Of a stretch of DNA of 64,000 bases, positions 42,101 through 51,100 are shown piece after piece (positions within the stretch are counted from its first letter, which is position 1; each line of letters opens with the position of its first letter). The notes under the pieces are model-generated. The model was not told the origin of the DNA. It searched no databases and was given only the letters and a program-made list of their open reading frames with translations. The stretch spans positions 15,401,050-15,465,049 of the forward strand of contig OX578286.1 of NCBI GenBank assembly GCA_951217055.1, written 5' to 3'. A program made the translations under genes and the position numbers. This DNA is from Gerris lacustris. Taxonomy: Eukaryota > Arthropoda > Insecta > Hemiptera > Gerridae.

Positions 42101-45100
42101 ATGCACATCTAAGGAGAACAGCAGGGAATCCACAAATGGATTGAGTTAGGAACCAAACAATCAGAACGAGTCAGCAGCACTGTCAGCGTAGACAGACAGA
42201 GGTGTTTCGGTCATGCAGTCAGGATGGAAGACCACAGGATACCAAAGCAAGCCAGTAACGCTAGGGTAGTGGCCTCAAATAGACTGCATTGCGCCTGCTC
42301 CCTGCTGCTTTAGTGCATGCTCTACACCAAGAGGTAAAAGAAGAACAGTACAAGTAAGTAAGTACATTATGAGAAAGTAAAACTGAACATACCTGTCTAA
42401 GTTGCCTATGTGATTCTTCCAGTCTTGTAGTAGTCTGCAAATAACTGCTACACTTTTGTTCTAATGATTGAACTTGTGCTCTTAAACTTTTAACAGTAGA
42501 AGCAAATGTTTTACACTTCTCCGAACTATATTCTGCTTGAGAACCAAGTTTCGCTCTTTCCAAAGCTATATCACTCTTTTCTTTCTGCAATCGTTCAATG
42601 GTTTCATTCAGCATCCTTTCATTAGTGGCTCTTTCAGCTCGGTATGATTCAAATGTCTTTTTGAGCTCTTCCAAAGCCAGTTTAGAACCTTCGTCTGTAG
42701 GCTGCAAATAAAATGGTTTAGAGTTACGATAAATAAAATCATTTAAAAAGTTTGAAAATCTTTCAAACTTGACTTCCGTATTTGTGAAGTTAAAAGATGA
42801 AATTGGTATAGTTTTTATATAAAAAAAAATAATATAAATCATACCTGTTGTGGTTCAGATTTCGATTTTTGAGGTGTGGAATTTGATTTCTGAGGAGTTT
42901 CATTGTTGGTAGAATTATCTTCCAAACCTGACATTTCTTCAGATCCAAACTGAAAATTAAATTAAAATGTTTGTGTTACTTTTAAACAAAAATGCAAATA
43001 AATAATATTAAGTAGAGAAGACGTGACAGTGACACCTAAGTTTCTTTGTCCAGAATCTAATGGAAATAGATCTGGGAGGAATGCATCTGAGATTGTGAAA
43101 ATTCGTAAATGTCACATCCACAGCTTTGGATTGGAATCTGTAAAGGACATGTAAGGATTGAGAAGGAGAAGCAGACTGAGATACACCTGGAGGTGGGGGT
43201 CCCGGGTAGCTCATTGGTACCACATTCATTTATCATGTATGAGGTCTCGGGATCGATTCCCAATTCTGGCATAGGGCATGTTCAGTGCTCTCGCAGCTAC
43301 TTAAGTGAAGTGATGTCCATCCGGTCACGAAAGCCAATACTAAAGTTAATAAAGCTGATGGAGCAACATGCCAATCTTGTACCATCCATTATATATATAT
43401 GGTTGTGTAAGCCCTTTGGCAGGCCAAATCCCACCAAGGGCTGTTGTGCCAAATATATGTGACACATTTTAAATATAAAGAGGATCAGCAGGTCCATCTT
43501 GTATCAATCAACAAGGCTAAAAGCACCGCTGTAGGTTGACAATAATTATAAGTAACAAATTTGAAGTATAAGATTGTAGAATAAATTACCGTAAGGGATC
43601 CAGGTTTAGCATGCTGCATTAGAAGACGCTGATAGACATCACGTTGACCTTTAACAATATCAACTTGTTTCAGCACAACCTGTTCCCTTTCCTCTAAGTC
43701 TGCCATCTTTGAGTTCAACAGCTTGATCTCGTTCTGAAATAAAACATCGTTAAATAAAGCTTATTACTTTGGTCTTAATAAAAATTAACAAGGGCCCCTC
43801 AACAATAAACATAGAAGTAAGAAATGTATAACAATTTGTTTGTGTCATATCCTGATTGAAGCAACAGTAATTACAGAATGGTTAACAGATGAACGATATA
43901 CAATTGAAAGAAGAAGATCTAGACCACATAAGGTCTGTTGAGTTGACCTTATAGGGGAACAGCTACTTTACCCAGTTACTTGATACGATAATCAGGGTGA
44001 AACATATCTTACCACTCTAGAATTCGAGCCATCTAAGTAAGTTTACAAGGATTTCCGAGCAGTTTAGAGTTTTAAGGGAGTGGATGGCAAACAGAAGTTT
44101 GCACAGGGCAGTAAACTTGCTAGTATCAGCCAATCAATATTCATATACTTCATTCCAATCATATTGAAATACATTATTCACATTTACACAAATACATCTA
44201 ACAGGGATTAATTTATTTACCTTAAGTTGTGTAACCTCCTTCGTTTCTCTTCTCATTTCTTCGGCATCTTTTTCATCACTTAATTCTCTAAGGGCTGCCA
44301 TCAACTTCTGGTTATTCACCTGGAGTTCTTCTAGATCTCTAAAAGTAACCAAGTGTTTCTCGATTACCTATAAAAAAAAAAAAAAATAATAATAATAATC
44401 AACAAGGGTAAAATAAGATAATACTAAGACTACGATTTGTAAAACTTACTATGATGTTAGTGAAGTAAATATCAAAGAACAAATATGGTGAATTACTATA
44501 TATTTTGGATTAGGAGTTGCTAGAAACAATCACTCGAGAGAAGAACAACTAATAAAGAAAGAAATACTGGTAGGAAAACAAAGCGAATTCGGACCAAGGA
44601 TTTGCTCTTCACATTGTCATAACTAAAGAAACAATAAGTTATACATATAAAGTTTGCCTGGCAGTGACATATGGAGCTGAAATATGGTCTCTCACTGACC
44701 AGTGATGAATATATTGAAGCAATATCATCAGATTATTGGGGGGGGGGGAGGAAATACTTCTTAGGAAGATTTACAGAGCTGTAATAAACATGTTTGGGGA
44801 TGATGGGGAGAAACTAGTTCAGAATATGAGTGAGGATTGAAGCTGTTCAAGATGGAACATTGTCTTACCCTTTCTGATTATAAGATTTACAGAGCTGTAA
44901 GAAACATGTTTGAGGATAATGTAGTAGTAATCAGAAGCTCAACCATCTGACAGGATCAAAAAAATAGGTGGTGGTTAAGCTTATGTTCAGCATACGAGTG
45001 AGGATTGAAGCTGTTCAGAAAGGGTATGTCAAGATGGAACATTGACTTACCCTTTTTGATAAGAAGATTTTTCAGAGCTGTAAGAAACACTTTTGGAGAT

Positions 45101-48100
45101 GGTGAAGTAGTAATCATAAGCTTAGCCATCAAGAATACTTTCGGAACGGTTTCAATCCTTACTCATATGCTGAACATAGCTTAACCACCACAAGTGAGGA
45201 TTGAAGCTGTTCAGAAAGGGTAAGTCAATGTTCCATTTTGACTGACCCTTTCTGAACAGCTTAAATTCTTACTCATATGCTGAACATAGAACATGGATGG
45301 GATGGGCTTGTAACAGGTGGATGGACAGAGTTTAGTATTTAGCCATTATACATGTAAGAGGCCGGAGAAAGACCATGCTGGACAGAGTCTAATTCGACAA
45401 AAGGCCATAACACCTGATGTTGTTGCATCATATAAAGAATACAAAAGAAAGAAAGAAGAACAGACAAATAAACTAAAGTTTAAAAAGAATTTATAATCTC
45501 CTATTTTATATCATCTTTCCTTTATCTTTTGTAATAACATCATTAACAATTTGAAAATTTCCAGGCATACATTATTTTTTTAACTTTATAACTTCATCTA
45601 AATTTCAGCTCAATGAAAAAAAAGAAATGATATAATTTAACTTACGTCAGAAGTGGTTTTGATTTCAGCACTTGTTTTGGGTGAATCGTGAACTGGAAGG
45701 AAGTTACCTCTGATAGCCTCTAACTCTTTAAGCAAGTAGCACACCTGCAAGACAAATAAATAAATTGAAATTTTTGATTTTTATACCAAACTACTTTTTA
45801 GAACCTTCTGAAGTTTATCTAATTTATTAACTAAATGAATATATGGTACTTATTAGTATATTACTCCTTTATGATGTTTTAGAATATAAACGACTTTGAC
45901 TAAATAACTATTAAGACAAAGGGATGTTTCGGCCCATGTACTTTCAGACGAAGGAATATTCAAAGTTCTGTTTTTATAAGGGGAGTAACAGTATAAAGAA
46001 GAACATTGTGTACACCTTCTTTAGATTGTTACTCCCTTCTGTTTTTTTTATAATGGGAGAACAATCTAAAGAAGTGCCAAAGATATCACTAAATAATTCA
46101 AAGACCTTAATACAGTTTGCTAAACAATACTAACCTGTCTAGATAAGTCTGACACCGATTGCTTATACCTCTTGTTCTCTCTAGTAAGGAATTGAACGTT
46201 ACACTCGGAATCTTTAGTTTGTTTCCTTAATTGGCTCTGCTCCTTTACTAGATCGTCAACTTTAGCACTTAGTGTGTCAACCATGTTGATAGCATAGTCA
46301 TAATCTTCTCGCTGTTTCGTCAAAATAGGTGTTTTTTCCTCTATTTCCTTAAAAATAAAAACACAATTGTTATACTATCACTAAGAAGTTATTTGGTAAT
46401 TTTAGTCAAAAAGGAAGTTAAATGGTAATTTAAACTACAATTTTTTTTCTGAAAAAAGACACTCGATTCCGTAATATACAAAAGTCTGAGTAATCAAGAA
46501 ACATTTATCATTTTAGTACAAGAATTAAGAAAGGATAAATACAGGACTAAACAATGACTTACACATAGTTCCTTGACTGAGTTTTTCTCCACTGTGTGAT
46601 AGTGACTTATCATGAAAGATGTGTAGTTCAATAACCAATTAATTTGGTTATTGACCAAATAATTTGTGTACAGGACAAAACACTCTCTTAAAAATTGTTC
46701 ATTGTATGTGTATTTCTCCAATGTATGATAGAAAATTATCATGAAAGACGTGCAGTTCGATAACCAAATAATTTAATTATAGATAAAGACAACTATCAAA
46801 GTTAAGTCAGTAACCACTAGATTATCCAGTGGCGTAGCTAGGGCATTGAGGGCCCCCCGCAAGAACTTTTTGGGGGCCCCTCACCAAACAAAATTGATGA
46901 GCAAAAAAAAAACCTCTTCCATTTAGAACTGGGGGCCCCCCTTGACTTGATTTGGGGCCCTCCTGCAATGCGGGCCCATAGATACGCCACTGAGATTATC
47001 TGAAGAATGCTGCTTTAGAACAGCCGAAAAACATGTCATTTGTTCATTAAAATTTTTTGTGTAAAGATGTTGTTTGGTTATTAAACTACACCTCTATTTG
47101 AAGACAAATATTTCAATTTCTAACATGCTACAAACGTATGGGTGCATATTTTATTTAAAATACCTAGAAAATGGGGATTTTTTTTCGTATAAATCAATTT
47201 TCTCATTCCACAATATACCTAGTTTATAATTATATTTCAATACGGACCATTATAAAAATGCCAATTGTAATTTGAACTTTGAATAACATAAAATTTTTGT
47301 TGATTTAATCAATAGATTATTGCAGAAAAGAGCATAGACTACTTTACGAATATACACAATGTAATCATAAGTATGAAACATGTAACAGTTCTCTGCAATT
47401 TGAATCATTGAAACAACACAAACCATATGTCTGTGTCTGGTCTTTGGTTTCAGGTGAATTGCAGGTACGTCTCTCAACAAAATTTCATTACTTCGGGTAA
47501 GTACCCGAGTCTACAAGAAGTGTCTCAGTACAAACATAAGATATAAAAAGAAAGAGTTATCGTTACATGGGTAACTAAAAATAACATCCAAATACCTTAA
47601 AGTAAAACAAAACAACAATTATTACATACCTTGAGAATTTTATTGACATATTCAGTAAGCTTCTGATTTTCTTGTTTCTGATTGATCAATTCTTCAGAGA
47701 CTTCAGCATACTGGCAGTAGAGCTGAGTCAAAGTTAAACCTGATTTTAGTAGTTTACTAGTTGACGCAGCTAAAGGACTAAGTCGGCTAATTGCTTCTTC
47801 GGTGCTTTCTACAACGTAAAAATTCACCAAAATTAAAATGAGGTTAATCAACAGTGGGTTTTTAATAATTACTGCACATAAAACAATATATGAAAAAGTA
47901 AGGATGAACAAGACGTTGAAAACATAATTCTGCTGGGGTGTCAGACCTAAAAGTATATACAAACCTATACATATTAAAGACAGATGGAGAACCAGACACC
48001 TATAGTCATCAAAGTGCTACAGAAAGTGGAGGTGGATTGGCATACACAGCCCCGAGAGGAGTGCAATATATCAAAAGAAGCTATAGAATGGAACTCACAA

Positions 48101-51100
48101 GGCTTAAGACGCAGAGGTGGACCAAGACATACCCTGGAAGCAGAAGGTATTGAGAGAGGAGGGAAAACTTGGACCGAGATAAAAAGCTTTGGCCAAAATA
48201 GGATCTATTGACTAGAGTTCGTTGAAGCCCTATGCTCCACGCAGGAGTTAAAGGATATAAGTCAAGCAAGTCAACAGGATAGACACTAATTCACATAAGC
48301 AGATACCCATTTATAAGGTGATGCTGAACGAACATTCAGAATAAGGCTGGAATCAGGAAATAAACCTGGAACTCCTGTGAGTAAAGCTCAGGCAGTAGCA
48401 ATAAGTTACCGTGGCTGTAGTCTCATCCAAAATTATTGTCACTTTTAACTTACAGATTGTAGCTTTGCCATAAATATTAAATCCAAACAAGTACTACAAA
48501 AGATGAAAATCTACTAAAGACAAAAGTACCAAGAAAAGAAGATGGGAACGATGGGTTGTTTCCTTCGAACAGGGGTTTCCTAAAGTTATTTTCATTTGCC
48601 TTAGAGCAATGAGGAGATTGGAACAGAGTGTACATTGGGCAATGAACCTTACCTTCAAAAATAATTTAATAATATTCATCACACAGTCTAATAGCAACGC
48701 TGGCCAAGTCTTCTCAAAGTACAGTGAAATATTTAAATCAAATTTCTGAAGACAAATTTTTTAGCTATACCGAAAGAAAAAAAAAAGAAAAGGCTCCCAT
48801 CTATTTTGAATAAAAGTCTAGTTTGAGACTAAAGATGCCCAAAAATTGTATAAATGCTCTCAATTAGACCCCTATCAATATTCAATTTTTACCTCACAAT
48901 AAAATACGTTGTTTGTATACTTAAAAATATGTTTTCATGTTACCTTGTTTGACTTGGTTCAGTAAAGTATTAGCAGACTCTAATTCCTTCCTTAGAGAAA
49001 CGATAGCTTGATGCTTCATCTCTAGTTCAGCCCGATGATCTTCATCTGCCTGACACATTTTGGTTTCGAGATCACCATATTGAGTAGTAGCTTCACCAAG
49101 TAGTCTCTGAAGTTCTCTAACGGCTCCGCCCAATTCAGTTATTTTACTTTCCGCAACTTCAACCATATCTGTACAAATAAATAAAGAATTTAAGTAATAG
49201 CAATAACATAAATATAACAATATTTGATAATCATATAAGTAAACCCTCATTATAAAAGTCTAGTGCTTTCAGTTTCTTCTCTGGATAATAAAATAAACTT
49301 AAAGGGCCAAATTGACTAATTATAGAGGTCAAAATCAATGCATATTAATTATTTTTGCACATACTATGGTGGTCTTATACTGTGGTTTTTTTAATAAGCT
49401 ATTTTCCAAGGGTCTTTATAAAAGCTGAGCAAAAGACTATTATAATAGAAGTGAGAACAGAAGTGGAGTTGGAAATAAAATTCAATAGAGTAAAAGACCT
49501 AATGGAACCGTCAAGGATAGAAAGACATAGAGACTAACAATCAATCAAGAAGTAAGGTGCAGAGGGATAAAGTGGCAAGAAGTTAACACCATGATCATTC
49601 AAGACCAATTAAAGTGGTGTGAATTTATTAAGGATGTATGTTCCAACAAGGAGTATCAGGAAATTAATTAAGTAAGGCATTGTGGTTTTTTGTCACAAAT
49701 ATATTAAATTTACTCTTTGGAGTCATTTTCACCTAGTGTACATTCCTCAAAAATGTTAGGGGCAAAAACTCTAGAAGAACTGCTTTAATTGACTTAGCAC
49801 AATACTCAGTACAGATGGAAAACTAAATAATGAAATAAATTCTAGGACATTTTCAGCTAAAAAACTTAGAACCTTGAACAAGAAATTTGTAGGAATTTTT
49901 TTTAAGGAAATATCTGAACAGACAAAAATGCTTATATATCAGAATAAATACGAACCTGTTCCAACCAACACTTCTGAAAGCTGAGCCCTTTCATAAAAAT
50001 ATTATCAAAGATTAAAAACAGCAGAAATGAGACATCTCCGGAAAGTAGAGGGAAAGACTAGAAGAGATCGAATCAGAAATAACCTACAAATAAAATTGAT
50101 CAAAGATATGGTACAAACTAATCAGTTACGATGGTTCGGTCATATTTTGAGTTGATAGACAATATAGTTGGTATCCAAAACAGAGAAACAAAACCAAACT
50201 TGAAAGAAGAAGATGTGGAGGAATGAGAAGAACCACTTGGGAAGACAACATTAAAAACATAATCGACAAACGTTTGACATTCCATGGAAATCTCCAAGCA
50301 GCTTGGAAATCTCTTTGTAAATACTCTACACTAGTCGGTAGAAGAGGACTATAGTCAATTTCGGGGGGGGGGGGGGATGAAAAAAAGAACTTACTCTTAT
50401 GGAGATCAACCATTTTCTGATGTGTTCTAACTTCCTTCTGATAATGGTCGACCAGTTTGATCTCTGATTCATTCTGTTCTTTAAGAGCTTCGGTTAGACT
50501 TTCAATCCTAGTAGTTAGTTCTTGATTCGCTTGAGACAATTGTGCTTTATGTTCCGTAGCGGCTGTCAACTACAAAAAATAAGTTAAAAATCAAAATAAA
50601 ATATAATTTTCATTGTTTCCGATCAACATTTCATGAAACTCTTAGCCTTAAAGAACATCCCTTTAGAAGACAAAAAGTACAATTATGTACTTTTGACACT
50701 TATATCAATATGATCATGGTAGAAAAAAATTCTAAGATACCTCATCGTCCTTCACGGCAAGTTTAGTCACAAGCGATTGAATCTCAGATGTACTTTCTCT
50801 TCTCATTTGAGTCATTTCTTCGGCTATTCGAGCCAGGTCACTTCGTAAATCTACATTTTGCTGTCTCAAAACAATTGATTCATTTTCGATTCTCTTTTCC
50901 CTAAAAAATAAACAAAATGAAAATGAAATGAAAACTGCGAAAGAGACAGAAAATTTAAATTAAATAAATTAATTTGAATGCACTGATGAGTACATACTTA
51001 AGTTCGAGTTCCACTTGTCTTTGAGCGACATCATCAGCTGCAGCTAAGGCTTCGCATTTAGCCATAATGGCTTGGCTTAATTGATCATTAAGAACCTGAA

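Noticed and set aside
42261..42392. Extension of exon 14 past its donor
   Set aside because: The open frame continues beyond the CAG/GTATG donor, but family similarity stops at RQLRQ and exon 15 continues it in phase.
43109..43462. 117-codon plus-strand open frame
   Set aside because: It spans a SINE with tRNA-like promoter boxes; no protein family is visible.
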